Below, in pieces: positions 14,461 to 25,542 of a stretch of 64,000 bases of DNA (position 1 is its first letter; every line of letters starts with the position of its first letter). The translations under genes and the position numbers were made by a program. The DNA comes from Citrus sinensis (Eukaryota; Streptophyta; Magnoliopsida; Sapindales; Rutaceae). The stretch is from positions 24,372,501 to 24,436,500 of the forward strand of contig NC_068561.1 in NCBI RefSeq assembly GCF_022201045.2. The letters run 5' to 3'. The notes under the pieces were generated by a model that was not told the DNA's origin, did no database searches, and was given only the letters and a program-made list of their open reading frames with translations.

Positions 14461-15755
14461 ATTTTTACGGATTTATACTCGTGGGTTTCGTACGGGCAGG
14501 CTCATGAAATGAAATCACAGCATTGCAGTTGTTTTATGCCACCTGTTGTCATATGGCTTTGGATCGGCTTATGTACGGGTTCAACTTGGCCTAAGTATGT
14601 GGACCGGACCGAACATTCGGTTCTCTGCAAAATTTGCGAAGATTTTCAGAATAGCCCGTATAATTTATAACAGGGACTTCGAATTAAGTTTTTTGTCGAT
14701 TATATCAAATAGGCCCAGACCAGGAAGCCTCTATGATCTGTTTCCTACTCGAATTTAACGAAGGATAGTTCGTACTTCGGAATTTTAGAATCATATATAT
14801 ATTGAGAAGGACTTACTTAATTGTCAAAAGAGACTTAAAAATAGGTTAAGGGTGAAACAAAAATTAATTAAGGTAAGAGTAAAGACATAGGGTTTGGAAA
14901 TAGAATCTTGGCTCTAATATATTATTTTAACCATATAACTGAAGTTTTAATTTTTTTTAATATTAATTTAATCTCTTTTCTATTTATGTAAGCAGACATT
15001 TTTTTTTGTCTAACGTAAAAAATTGAATCACCTCAACGAGACGCATGGCACCCGCGTTAATTAAGCTGCGTTATGAAGATTTTGATTTAAAATCAAGAAA
15101 GTGAAATAAAAGACAAAGAGTGAAGCTTGATGATTGATGATATTTTTACTAATTCAACAGTCCACGTTGAAGAAAACAAAGGTTAATAATAAATTAATAA
15201 TACACTTGTCTTTAATTTAAGGCCCTTTGTGATGATATGACAGGCAAGTTATAGTTTGCAAATGAAATCAGAAAGGAGATAAGCCTAATGATCCACCAAA
15301 GAGTTTTTTTTTATATTTTTGAAACAAAAATTTCATTGTCGTCTCCAGATAAAAAAAAAACAGGCTTGTTGGATGAGTACTAGGAGAGAATGGGAACCTT
15401 CCAAGTGAATAATAAAAGCACAAATTGTCAACTATTTGGGTCATTTCGAAAGTTACCAAGTTAAGGAAGGAAAAAGAAACAAGAGGCTAAGCCCCTGGTT
15501 TTGAGTGAAGTCAAAAATTTAAAGCTTGAATGCAGCCCACTGAAACAAACCTTAAAACCTTACCAATTCGGCAATTCAATCTGGTCCTTATCATTGCTGA
15601 CGAGCAGAATCTTGACTGTTCCAATTTCGCAACACTATATATAGGGACACATACAAGAGTACTGAAACATACATAAATTGCATTGAACTATTTTCATATA
15701 CCTGGAGAACGTCGTCCTAAACTGATCAAAGTCTGAAAAAGAAGAAAAGTTGGAA
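14461..15755. other. Intergenic, left of the B12D/MLRQ-like gene
   Basis: About 1.3 kb, A/T-rich, no coding similarity. The first 300 bases are comparatively G/C-rich (CDKA upstream). A poly(A)-flanked stretch at 15305-15360 is low complexity. The right end carries the promoter of the next gene. Confidence 0.6.
15636..15644 (+). promoter_or_regulatory. TATA box of the B12D/MLRQ-like gene
   Basis: TATATATAG, with CCAAT at 15621-15625, 112 bases before the start codon at 15756. Confidence 0.6.
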
Positions 15756-16293
15756 ATGGGGCGTTGGATGAGGCCAGAGGTACATACATGCATGAAGCAT
15801 GAAATATGAATGAATATATATCTTCATTTCTATTAGATATATATCTTCATTTATATTTATTTCGAAGGATTATTAATTATTTAATTAATTTGTATACATA
15901 TCTCATGCATTGATTTTTCCTTTCTTTAACCAGGTTTATCCATTAATGGCTGCCATGACCTTTGTGGCTAGCATGTGCGTCTTCCAGCTTACTAGGAACG
16001 TGCTGCTAAATCCCGATGTCAGGTACCTTTTGATTTGACGCTTTTATAAACTTGACAAAGGTGACGGAGAATTCACGACTGTTGTGCTTCGATCGAAATT
16101 AATGTTAAATGATTGATGCAGAATAAACAAGGGGCGTAGGAGCATGGGAGTGCTTGAGAACGAAGAGGAAGGAGAGAAATATGCAGAGCATGGACTTCGC
16201 AGGTTCCTTCGTACTCGCCCTCCTCAAGTCATGCCCGCCATTAACCGCTTCTTCACCCAAGATAAAGATCAATTTCAACCCCCCAAGAATTAA
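15756..16293 (+). CDS. B12D/NADH-ubiquinone reductase MLRQ-subunit-like protein
   Basis: Three coding exons: 15756-15779, 15934-16022, 16122-16293; 94 aa. The product begins MGRWMRPEVYPLMAAM, has one hydrophobic segment (about residues 9-28, VYPLMAAMTFVASMCVFQL), then LTRNVLLNPDVRINKGRR and a charged matrix-side tail rich in E/K ending FQPPKN. This fits the plant B12D family, annotated as the MLRQ (NDUFA4-like) subunit of mitochondrial respiratory complexes. The family is small, single-pass and inner-membrane. Whether it is a true complex I or complex IV partner in plants is unsettled. Too short and split to show as one long frame, but splice sites and phase agree. Confidence 0.85.
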
Positions 16294-17266
16294 CAACAGT
16301 CAATTTATCATACAAGAGACATGGGAAACTATGTCTATTAATTATTTTTATTATTTTGCACAGTTTGTCAACTTTTATTTCTGTTTTTCTATATACAATT
16401 TTTTTTCCTTTCTTTAATAAATTTATTTTTTGATAGCTGTAATTTAGTTGTAACAAAGACCTTCAATGTTATTTTCTTTTCTTTTTTTTTATATAAATTA
16501 TTTGACATAAAATAGGAGATCTTTAAAAATTTAAAAGAGTTTATATTAGAAAAGAATCTTAATTTATTCAAGATTTACTATTAATTAAATATCAAGATAA
16601 TTCATAAAAAGTTTAATTTGTTCATCTACTTTGAAAATACACAATACTCTTTGCAACGCGGATTATCAAACAACTAATATGCGAATTATTTTAATTCTAA
16701 AGCATTAGATTAAAAAAATAATAATGACAAAAAGAAAAAGGAAACAGAATAAAAGTCAAGAACAAGAAGAAGTTGCTGGACAACTGACTCCCCGTAGTCA
16801 ACACAAACATTGCCTTATAACACACGCACAAAATTTGAAGTCATCAAACCATCAACTCAATTAATTTCATGCAGCAACACTGTGCAACCGCACAAAATCA
16901 TTTCTTTTCTGATCTTTTGCAACCGTCTATAATGGTGATAATTAAACTCATGATTTGTCATTTTGTATCATATGTTTTAAAGAGAGAGTGCATAATGCAC
17001 AATGAAACCTCAAATTAAACCCAATCCAATCTAATCCAACCTTCCCACATTAATCTCTTTTTCTTTTTTCTTTTTGTCTTTTCTTTTTCCGTCTTGTTCC
17101 CATTTTGTTGCTTTCATACACACATTTATAAATTCCTTCTCTTGGTTTCTCATTGAAGATGAATGGAGTATTCTTTAGTTTTCTCAGCCAGTAAACATCG
17201 ATGATCTAGCCACTTCCGATCCTATTTTTTAAAACAAGCCCTCTTAATCTTCTAGCACTTTTCAAA
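16294..17266. other. Intergenic between the MLRQ-like gene and PLC copy 1
   Basis: A/T-rich 3' UTR and spacer with poly(T) tracts at about 16395 and 16480. No coding signal. The last 150 bases are the promoter and leader of PLC copy 1. Confidence 0.6.
17127..17132 (+). promoter_or_regulatory. TATA box of PLC copy 1
   Basis: TATAAA, 140 bases before the start codon at 17267. The surrounding leader (ACACATTTATAAATTCC) resembles the leader of the second copy near 24565, showing that the duplication included promoter DNA. Confidence 0.5.
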
Positions 17267-19737
17267 ATGGGTCCTTCTCAAAATTTGATTTTGAGCGTCA
17301 TAGTTTCAGTTCTTCTCACAGTAAACGCAGCTTGCTCCAATGGACAGTGCAGGGTTTGTGTGCACGTCTTGTGATCCTTAAATTTATTTATTTATTTTTT
17401 ATAATTTCTCTTATACATTTTGCAGTGCTGATGTGTACCTACTGGGTTAATTAATTTCCAATGCTAATGTATAGCTACTTGAGCCATGCTCATCGGACGG
17501 AGATTGCGAGGCAGGGCTATACTGTTTCTCTTGTCCACAAGGATTCTCAGGTTCAAGATGTGCAAGATCAACTGTTACTAACCAATTCAAGCTTCTGGTT
17601 GGTAGTAATTCAATTCTGTTTCCTTATTTATTCTTTGTTTACATTTTTCCCTGATTAGATTGATTCTTGTTGATTGTGTAATTAATTTATTGTTGAAAGT
17701 TTTAGTTCTGTCCAAGACCACTAATATTTTTTTTTTTTGGTGGTTTTTTAATAGAATAATTCTCTACCATTGAATAAGTATGCATTCTTGGCAACACACA
17801 ATGCATTTGCCAATGAGAATGAGCCATCTCACACAGGAGTTCCTCGAGTTGCAGCCACAAATCAAGAAGACACTGTAGCTCAACAGCTAAGTGTATGATT
17901 GTTATGATCTCTTAGAAGTTTGTTTCCAGTTACTTACTACTGATTCTGGCGTTTTAAATAAGCTTTGTTCAATTCAAAATATTACTCAACTTAAATTAAA
18001 TGCAACCCAAAATAACAATTGAACTTTGAAAAATAATTAATCAAAAAATTGATTGATATTTTTTAATTTTGAAGAATGGAGTTCGAGGATTCATGCTTGA
18101 TACATATGATTTCAAAGGAGATGTGTGGTTGTGTCACTCATCTGGGGGAAAATGCTATGACGTTACTGCATTTGTATGTTTTTTTTTTTCCCTCTTTTTT
18201 TCCCTATAACTTATTCTCTTTAAGTTTCAGAATTTCATTTTCTGCAATGCTTCATTTTGAATGTTATAACTATAAAAACAAATATTATTTATCTAGTAGG
18301 AACCAGCAATAGACACATTAAAGGACATTGAAGCCTTTATGTCAGCAAATCCAGCAGAAATTGTGACATTGATTTTAGAAGATTATGTTCAAGCCCCAAA
18401 TGGATTGACAAAAGTTTTCAATGATGCTGGATTGATGAAATATTGGTACCCAGTTTCAAAAATGCCCAAAAATGGTGAAGACTGGCCTCTAGTTAGTGAC
18501 ATGGTTGCTAATAACCAAAGGCTACTTGTTTTCACGTCAAATAAATCTAAGGAAACAAGTGAAGGAATTGCTTACCAGTGGAGCTACATGGTTGAAAATC
18601 AGTGTAAGAATAATAGGATCTATTAAACTAATTTTATATTATGATGAATTTATAGTGTTTAATGTCATTGCACTCCCTTATGCTTTTTTCCGAAAATCAA
18701 GAAATCCCTGATAACTTTAAAGTTCATCCAAAATTGAAGCCCTTCTCAAACTCTGTTTTGAGGTTTCTCATGAAGCTCAAGAAGGTCTAACAGATTTCAT
18801 TAAATAAAGAAAGATTTTGATAAATTTTGTAGCATTTTGAGAATTGATTGAAAATGCATTTTGAATTCTGAATATTTTGATGGTTTAAACAAGTAATATC
18901 AGAGTCAAACTATGGCAAACTGACCAAAATGTGATGTGTGCTTAATTGTGTCAGACTAGTAAACCGGTACTATAATTGAACATCTTTTTCCCCTTTTAAT
19001 TTTGAATGATGATCTTATAGATGGAAATGGTGGAATGCATGCTGGGAGTTGCCCTAACAGGGCAGAATCACCACCACTCAATGACAAGAGTAAATCTTTG
19101 GTATTGGTGAATTATTTCGAGTCTTTTCCTATCAAGCAGACCACATGTGTGCATAACTCAGGGGATCTTATTAACATGCTTGACACTTGCCATGGTGCTG
19201 CTGGCAGCCGGTGGGCTAACTTTGTTGCTGTTGATTACTACAAGGTAACGAATAGGAATTTGTTCCCTTCCCCTAATTTATATTTTCCCCTTTGTTATAT
19301 CTATGCTTAACTTGCTAATCAAAAGTTTAAACTAATTGCTTGCTTTATTATGCAGAGAAGTGAAGGAGGAGGCTCATTTCAAGCTGTTGATACTCTAAAT
19401 GGGAAGCTGTTGTGTGGATGTGATGATCTTCATGCTTGTGCGGTGAGCTTTTTAATTGTTTCTTTTATTTTTTATATTCAGCCCATTTTGGGTCCATTAA
19501 TTTGGTATGCTAAGCCTGATGACCCTTACAAGGATTTGTTTTGGGCCATAAATTGATATATATATCCTCATTGAAAAATTTTTAGATTATGTGGATATAT
19601 ATATATATATATATATAAAGATTTCAAATAACAATATAGCATGTAAAGCAATTTGATCTTCAATTTGTGCTATTTTCTGAGACTGTATTTTGTGCTTGCT
19701 TCAGCCTGGATCAACCGCCGGAGCCTGCACTTCATAA
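17267..19737 (+). CDS. PI-PLC X domain-containing protein, tandem copy 1
   Basis: Eight exons: 17267-17353, 17475-17597, 17755-17892, 18075-18173, 18300-18603, 19021-19244, 19356-19442, 19705-19737; 364 aa in phase. Signal peptide (MGPSQNLILSVIVSVLLTVNA), then a Cys-rich EGF-like stretch (CSSDGDCEAGLYCFSCPQG), then the PI-PLC X catalytic barrel: THNAFANE (first catalytic His), LDTYDFKGDVWLCHSSGGK (second His), VTLILEDYVQAPNG, NQRLLVFTS and WANFVAVDYYK. It ends LHACAPGSTAGACTS. Secreted or wall-associated; plant members resemble At5g67130 and lack the Y/C2 domains of classical PLCs, so the substrate is uncertain. HSFGGK of the second copy is HSSGGK here. No break in the frame was found. Confidence 0.9.
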
Positions 19738-20467
19738 GAATGAGGACAATGAATGAGCAAAATTCAGGTTAAAGTTTCCGCAAAAGCAACATCGAATTCT
19801 TAAGTACAAGTTCAAGTTACCTTCCTTTTACAAATAATAAGTTTGTCACCAATTTGATATTTCGAGATCTGTACAAAAGATTGATGGAGCTACAAACTAG
19901 AAATGAAAAAGAAAAGGTTGAGTTTGATTTTAACCGGCAGCTGGCTTTTGAGAAAGCAAATCCCAATGTAGCTATACAGAAAATTTTGTGACAAGTGTAT
20001 CCTTGTGTGAATAACTCATTATAAAAATCCTCTCGGATTTCTCCCTCTCTCTGCAGATTGCTTGCTGTTTTGTTTGGCATACTTGAATCCTGTATCACAG
20101 CAAAACTAGAGGAGAGCCATGGCTTCCAATTAAAGGTATACTTTTGTTTCAATTGTACAGATATTTGAACCCAAAATGCAAGATCCTTTTGTTGATTGTT
20201 GTTGATTTTATGTCAAATAAATGTTACTTAATTAATTTTCTCATTAATCTAAGTTGTTCCAATGATAAGTTAACAAGCAGAGGAATTATGAAAAGGGGTA
20301 TTGTTGCTAGTATGTATGCTGCTGCAAATCCTGAGCTAAATTGCCAACCAAAAGCAAATGATTTTTGTTTATTTATTTTTAATACAATTACAAACAGAAT
20401 TCTATCAATTTATTTATAATGCAAAACACCGGTAATTACGAAAACTTGTAACATCAACCATCCCCTT
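19738..20467. other. Intergenic between convergent PLC copy 1 and CrRLK1L
   Basis: Two 3' UTRs and spacer. No supported coding sequence; frames here show no family motif. Confidence 0.6.
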
Positions 20468-22942
20468 TTATCTTCCTTGAGGATTCACAATATCAGAGAA
20501 CACATCTCGAGTCAAGGATGCGCTATCATACCTTACAGTTTTATGTTCAATCTCACCAAGCTTTTCATTCTTCTCTGAACTTTCCCGCAGCAGCTGAAAT
20601 ACAAACTCAAGACCCCAAACCACATCGCTCATTGATGGCCGTCTGATTCGATCATCATTCACACAGCTCATTGCAACCTCAACGAACTGGTTCAAGCACA
20701 CAGGCGGTGCATTACCCTTTAAAAACGGATCAATGATATCACCAATTTTTCCATTCCGATAACATTCTGTCGCCCAAACAGCTAAATTCACCTGCTTCTT
20801 GTCTCCTGTCCGGAGAATAGGGGGCCGAGCACACAGTACTTCCAACAGCACAACACCAAATGAGTACACATCTGATTTCTCTGTAAGCAGCTGAAGGCGA
20901 TAGTATTCAGGATCCAAGTATCCGATACTTCCCTTCACCTCTGTGCTTACATGAGTTTTGGAAAAATTGGGTCCGAATTTGGACAGTCCGAAATCAGAAA
21001 CCTTAGCCACCCATTCCTCGTCCAAGAGTATATTCGTTGTCTTCACATCGCGATGAATGATAACTTTGCTCGCACCGGTATGCAGATAATGCAACGCGCG
21101 AGCTGCACCAATGCAAATTTTGAGCCGTCGATCCCATGGAAGAGGAGGATTATCGTTGTTGTAAAGATGATCGCGTAGAGTCCCACGGGCCATGTAATCG
21201 TATACGAGGATCATTTGACCATCATCATTGCAGTAACCAATGAGAGAGACCAAATGAAGATACCTGAGCTGGGAGAGCATTCCGATCTCAGTCTGGAATT
21301 CCAGAGCGCCCTGTTGTGATCCTGGATTCAGCCGTTTGATGGCAACGGGAGTGGAGTCACCATTGAGGAACCCTTTGTACACATTTCCAAATCCTCCACG
21401 ACCAATAATGAGAAGGTTGTTGAAGTCTTTTGTAGCCTCTTTGATTTCAGAAATTGAAAACTGGGTACAAAGATCAGACGGTAGAGATGAGGCAGGGCCG
21501 CGGGACTTAGCTTCTTTCATTACTGCTCGCCTTGAAATTAACAGAAACACAATGAAGAGCACAACTAAGCCTGAAGCCACAACGCCAACGATGCCAAGCA
21601 TACGTGGACGATTGTTCTTTGCTTTTGTTGATTGCTGCGGGCTCCGCGTCCCAAACGATGATGCTTGGCTGACTGTAGGGTAAGGATTAGGTCCGGCGAG
21701 ACTTCCGTTGTTGTCCACTTTAAAAATTTCAATCCCATTTAAGATAGAATCAGAATACTTGGTCCTCCATCGGGGAGCAGGGTGCAGTGCAATAGACAGG
21801 TTCTGCTTCTTTACGTCTGATTTTGATCCTATCGCCACTGCGTAATCTCTGTATTCTGGAACACCATTCCCACCACTCCAAGCTATTACGTCTGCAACAT
21901 CTTCAGCAGTTAGATTCGCTAGGTAGATCTTGAAAACTCTATCACCCTCTTCAGTCACCTCCGACTGAAACTCGCAGAAATGAAGTCTGACAAAATATAT
22001 GAACCCAGAATCCACCTGAAACTCCCAAGTGAGATTATATTGCTCGTTTATGTTCTTGTCTAGTCCCATTGTCCTGGCGGTTCTGTAAACTGCAAGTGGA
22101 GCAGAGAAATTGAGTATCCTGCTGAAACGAAGAACAATAGTAGTGTTAACTGGAAGAGCGCTTGGTCTGGCGTCTGTCACGTAGCCGTCGTCCGCAATCC
22201 ACGTCCGATACATGCCGGTGTCCATCTGCGGCGAGATAAAGCTCCCACCGACATTTATTCGATATAAAGTCTCAAGAGCATTGCTGTTTAGGATACTGAA
22301 TTGGCTCCCCTCGCCAACAAATTCTAACCTTTGATCGTCAGTCGCCGTGTAATACAGATTGAGAGGCATGGAAACTAATTCAATTCCGTTGATAAAGGCA
22401 TATGAATCTTGGTAATCTGGACTTGGAGTAAAGGTTATACTCAGTGACCTCTGATCTTCTGGGACGTTGATGCAGAATTCTTTGAAAAAAGTATCATCAG
22501 GCGCGAATGAAGCACTAAAGTTGTTAACAAGTGTAAAAGAATTGGCTTTGACAGAGAAGAAAGCACTAGAGATGTTAAAGCCTGAATACGAAGTTGAATA
22601 GAAATGGAGGCGGATGAATTTCTGACCGGGTGTGACATTGAATGTGTAAGTGAATTGGGAATGAGAAAGCCGAGAGGCTGAATATGGGGGTTCCCGAGGC
22701 TTTTTGGAGATTGTTGATTGTTGATGTCCCAGGGGGGAGTACTGAGAGCTGACATCTCCCGCCCAGGTCTGGCCATGGGCACTGATGTTGCCCAACCAGC
22801 CACAAGCAACGAAGGTTATTTCTGTTGGGGTGTAATAAGGAGATGGTGAGTCACCTGCGGCCGCAAGGATGCAAAAGAAGATGATCAGGTGGCAGAAGTA
22901 GAGTGCGGCAATTACTGATAGAAATTTCATATGATTCTCCAT
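20468..22942 (-). CDS. CrRLK1L-type receptor-like kinase (FERONIA/malectin-like)
   Basis: Single-exon gene, 824 aa. Signal peptide about residues 1-29; two malectin-like domains across about 40-410 with many N-glycosylation sites (NIS, NVT, NFS, NTT, NLT); transmembrane helix about 449-470 (MLGIVGVVASGLVVLFIVF) followed by RR; Ser/Thr kinase about 508-785. Kinase motifs are intact: GRGGFGNVYKG (514-524), VAIKR with K536, IHRDVKTTNILL with D632, DFGLSK (650-655), and DPEYYR in the P+1 loop. CrRLK1L receptors sense cell-wall pectin and RALF peptides with LORELEI-type partners. Lack of introns in the coding region is typical. It resembles the FERONIA / At5g38990-At5g39020 branch more than THESEUS by its short juxtamembrane and tail, but exact orthology needs a tree. 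It sits in opposite orientation between the two PLC copies. Confidence 0.93.
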   Translation of the reverse strand: MENHMKFLSVIAALYFCHLIIFFCILAAAGDSPSPYYTPTEITFVACGWLGNISAHGQTWAGDVSSQYSPLGHQQSTISKKPREPPYSASRLSHSQFTYTFNVTPGQKFIRLHFYSTSYSGFNISSAFFSVKANSFTLVNNFSASFAPDDTFFKEFCINVPEDQRSLSITFTPSPDYQDSYAFINGIELVSMPLNLYYTATDDQRLEFVGEGSQFSILNSNALETLYRINVGGSFISPQMDTGMYRTWIADDGYVTDARPSALPVNTTIVLRFSRILNFSAPLAVYRTARTMGLDKNINEQYNLTWEFQVDSGFIYFVRLHFCEFQSEVTEEGDRVFKIYLANLTAEDVADVIAWSGGNGVPEYRDYAVAIGSKSDVKKQNLSIALHPAPRWRTKYSDSILNGIEIFKVDNNGSLAGPNPYPTVSQASSFGTRSPQQSTKAKNNRPRMLGIVGVVASGLVVLFIVFLLISRRAVMKEAKSRGPASSLPSDLCTQFSISEIKEATKDFNNLLIIGRGGFGNVYKGFLNGDSTPVAIKRLNPGSQQGALEFQTEIGMLSQLRYLHLVSLIGYCNDDGQMILVYDYMARGTLRDHLYNNDNPPLPWDRRLKICIGAARALHYLHTGASKVIIHRDVKTTNILLDEEWVAKVSDFGLSKFGPNFSKTHVSTEVKGSIGYLDPEYYRLQLLTEKSDVYSFGVVLLEVLCARPPILRTGDKKQVNLAVWATECYRNGKIGDIIDPFLKGNAPPVCLNQFVEVAMSCVNDDRIRRPSMSDVVWGLEFVFQLLRESSEKNEKLGEIEHKTVRYDSASLTRDVFSDIVNPQGR

Positions 22943-22971
22943 TGCTTATTGTGATAACGCACAGCTTCTTC

Positions 22972-23373
22972 ACATCAAGTGCCTGTAAGTACCTATACAA
23001 ATACACAGATAAATGAAAGAGTATTGTCGGACTCTTTAACACTCGGATGTAACCGTTTATGGACACAAAGTTGGGGCAGCGTTTAAGCTTTGCAGAAAGA
23101 CTGGGGCATTAAGACTTGTGAGTCTTCGTCTTCGGCAGCAAACACTGATGCTAACTCATGAACAATTTTCTCACCAATCATGTGAACCAAATTCTTTCCG
23201 ATCATGTGAATCAAGCGCCTGTAAGTATAATATACGAAACAGTAATTGCGGGGTGCCGTCTTAATTAAGTTTAGTGTAAAATTGGGGCATGAACACTTGT
23301 GAGTCTTCGTCTTGAGCAGCAATTTCTAATCCTAACCCACAAACAATTTTCTCTCCAACAATGTGAATCAAAT
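22972..23373. repeat. Diverged tandem duplication upstream of the CrRLK1L gene
   Basis: Two related units, about 22972-23200 and 23203-23373. Shared words include ATCAAG(T/C)GCCTGTAAGTA (22977, 23209), TGGGGCAT.A..ACTTGTGAGTC (23102, 23283) and CAATTTTCTC.CCAA (23163, 23344). Offset varies from about 181 to 232 because of indels. The repeat lies in the promoter and leader of the receptor kinase. Confidence 0.7.
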
Positions 23374-24685
23374 TTAATTTTCATTATGTTCTTCTTACAT
23401 AAATTTTATGTCGATTTCAATTATTATGTGTTGGCACGACGTCTCAACAGTAATATTCACAACCACTTAGGGTGCGTTTGTGATTGAGGTACTGTAATTT
23501 TTGAGTTACAATTGTTGTGGAAAAAAAAAACTGTAACTATAAAATAAAAGTTAGTAATATATAGTAAATATAAATTTTAAATAATAATTTTGATAAAATT
23601 GTTAAAGATATAATAGATTTTCTATTGTACAAGTGAAAATCCATATTAACATAGCTTCCAAACTACAACAGTTAGTATTTACCAAATACTTTAGTGATGT
23701 AACCTTTAAGATACAGTTGTCCAACCTCAATCTATTTAAAACTTCAAAATTATTAAACGTAAAATCTATCGCAACTCCCTTTCGATTTACCTTGAAATGA
23801 ACTAAATTTTGGTTAAGACTTTGATATTTCTTTTCTGTCATTTGATTGATTCTCATTTCTTAAGGGATAACTTGGTTTAACTTCTTACAATGTCATGGAA
23901 GTCAGATTAATGATTGAATTTTTCTCACACTAATTCATTATTAAGGATGCTAAATTTGATTGGGGGGAGCGCATGATAGCCCAAATTTAAAAACTCGGAT
24001 TGCTCTTGGAGTGGACCCTGTTTAACCCATAAACCGTCTATTCTTGAAAAACATTATCAGCCCATTTCAGGCCCATTAATTAAATAGGGTGTGCTCCATA
24101 GACTGGGCCAGGGTTATTGTTTGAATAGTGATTTTCGACCCATCAATTTTATTGACATGAAATCGACGAACAATTATCTCCTTGCATTATAGTTTAGGCA
24201 AAGCAAACATTAATGAATAACATGAACAGAAAAAGATTTGAAGTCAAACCCATCACTTTCATGCCCTAACTACACTCTAATAACTCATTCCGAATCAATT
24301 CTCAAGTCCTTAAAAATTTTAAATTTCATGATCTTTAATGACGATGACTCATGGTTTAACATTTTCTAGATCAATTAATACATGATTTGTTATTAAAAAA
24401 AGGAAAAAATAAAAAATAAAAGATCATAGTACATGATGGATACAATGAACCCTCATAAACTCTCAAGCTAATCCCCATACAAAACCCTCCATTCTCATAC
24501 ATATGTATAAATACAATTTAACATTTTCATTTGACTTGTCCCCATTTTCTTGCTCTCCTAATTTCGTGCACATTTATAATTCCATGTTTCTGCTCTTGGC
24601 TTCCATGGAAGTTACTCAATGGAATGTTCTTTGTTTTCTGAGCCAACAAATATATCCTCTTCATCTAGAAATTAGTTCCACAAAA
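23374..24685. other. Intergenic between CrRLK1L and PLC copy 2
   Basis: A/T-rich spacer. Around 23466 a GGTGCGTTTGTGATTGAGG start looks like a degenerate MITE end with no partner found. A segment at 24037-24115 resembles one at 28360-28430 beyond PLC copy 2. No coding sequence supported. Confidence 0.55.
24506..24513 (+). promoter_or_regulatory. TATA box of PLC copy 2
   Basis: TATAAATA, 173 bases before the start codon at 24686. A second, TATAAT-like candidate lies near 24567, in the position matching the copy 1 TATA box. Confidence 0.45.
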
Positions 24686-25289
24686 ATGGGTCCTTCCCGA
24701 AACTTGATTTCAATCATATTCTCAGTTTCAGTTCTTCTCATGTTAGCTTCAGCTTGCTCCAATGGACAGCGCAAGGTTTGTGTTTGAGCACTAAATAATT
24801 AGCTTGTTTTTTTTTTTGGACAGTTTCTAAAATCTTAATTAATTTCGATGTTGATATATATATATAAATAGCTGCTTGAGCAATGCTCGTCGGACGGCGA
24901 TTGCGAGGCGGGGCTTTACTGTTTCTCTTGCCCGGAGAGATTCTCAGGTTCAAGATGTGTAAGATCAACTATTACTGACCAATTCAAGCTCCTGGTAATT
25001 AACTAAGTTATTTAATTTTAATTTTTTTAATTCTTTATTTAATTGATTATTTTTTGTCATTTCATGATTTTAATTTTTAAATACACGACGCATTCGGCAG
25101 TTTCTAGGAAGCTCACAAATTTTCTGTCGCAAGCCCAAACAGCACAAATGTAACGATTTGCTTGTTTGTTTTGGTTTTTCTTTTTTCTTTTTTCTTTTTT
25201 TTTAAAAAATTATTTTTTGATGTAACGGTGATACATGCAATGCAACGGTCATAATATGTTTGTGTGATAGCGTTGGCTTTTTGGGTTTC

Positions 25290-25341
<52 letters not shown>

Positions 25342-25511
25342 AGTTTTTCAATCAGGGACTTTAATAAAGTCAGGGATTAACTAAAAGATAAAAAAGTTTA
25401 AATTTTATTACACTACATGATAAAATCCAGTGCATTGGAGTATGTGTTTATTTTGTCTTTTAGCTAATCTCTGACTTTATTAAAGTCAGGGATCCCTGAT
25501 TGAAAAACTAC

Positions 25512-25542
<31 letters not shown>

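Noticed and set aside
23466-23640. MITE beginning GGTGCGTTTGTGATTGAGG
   Set aside because: No matching inverted end or target duplication could be found nearby.
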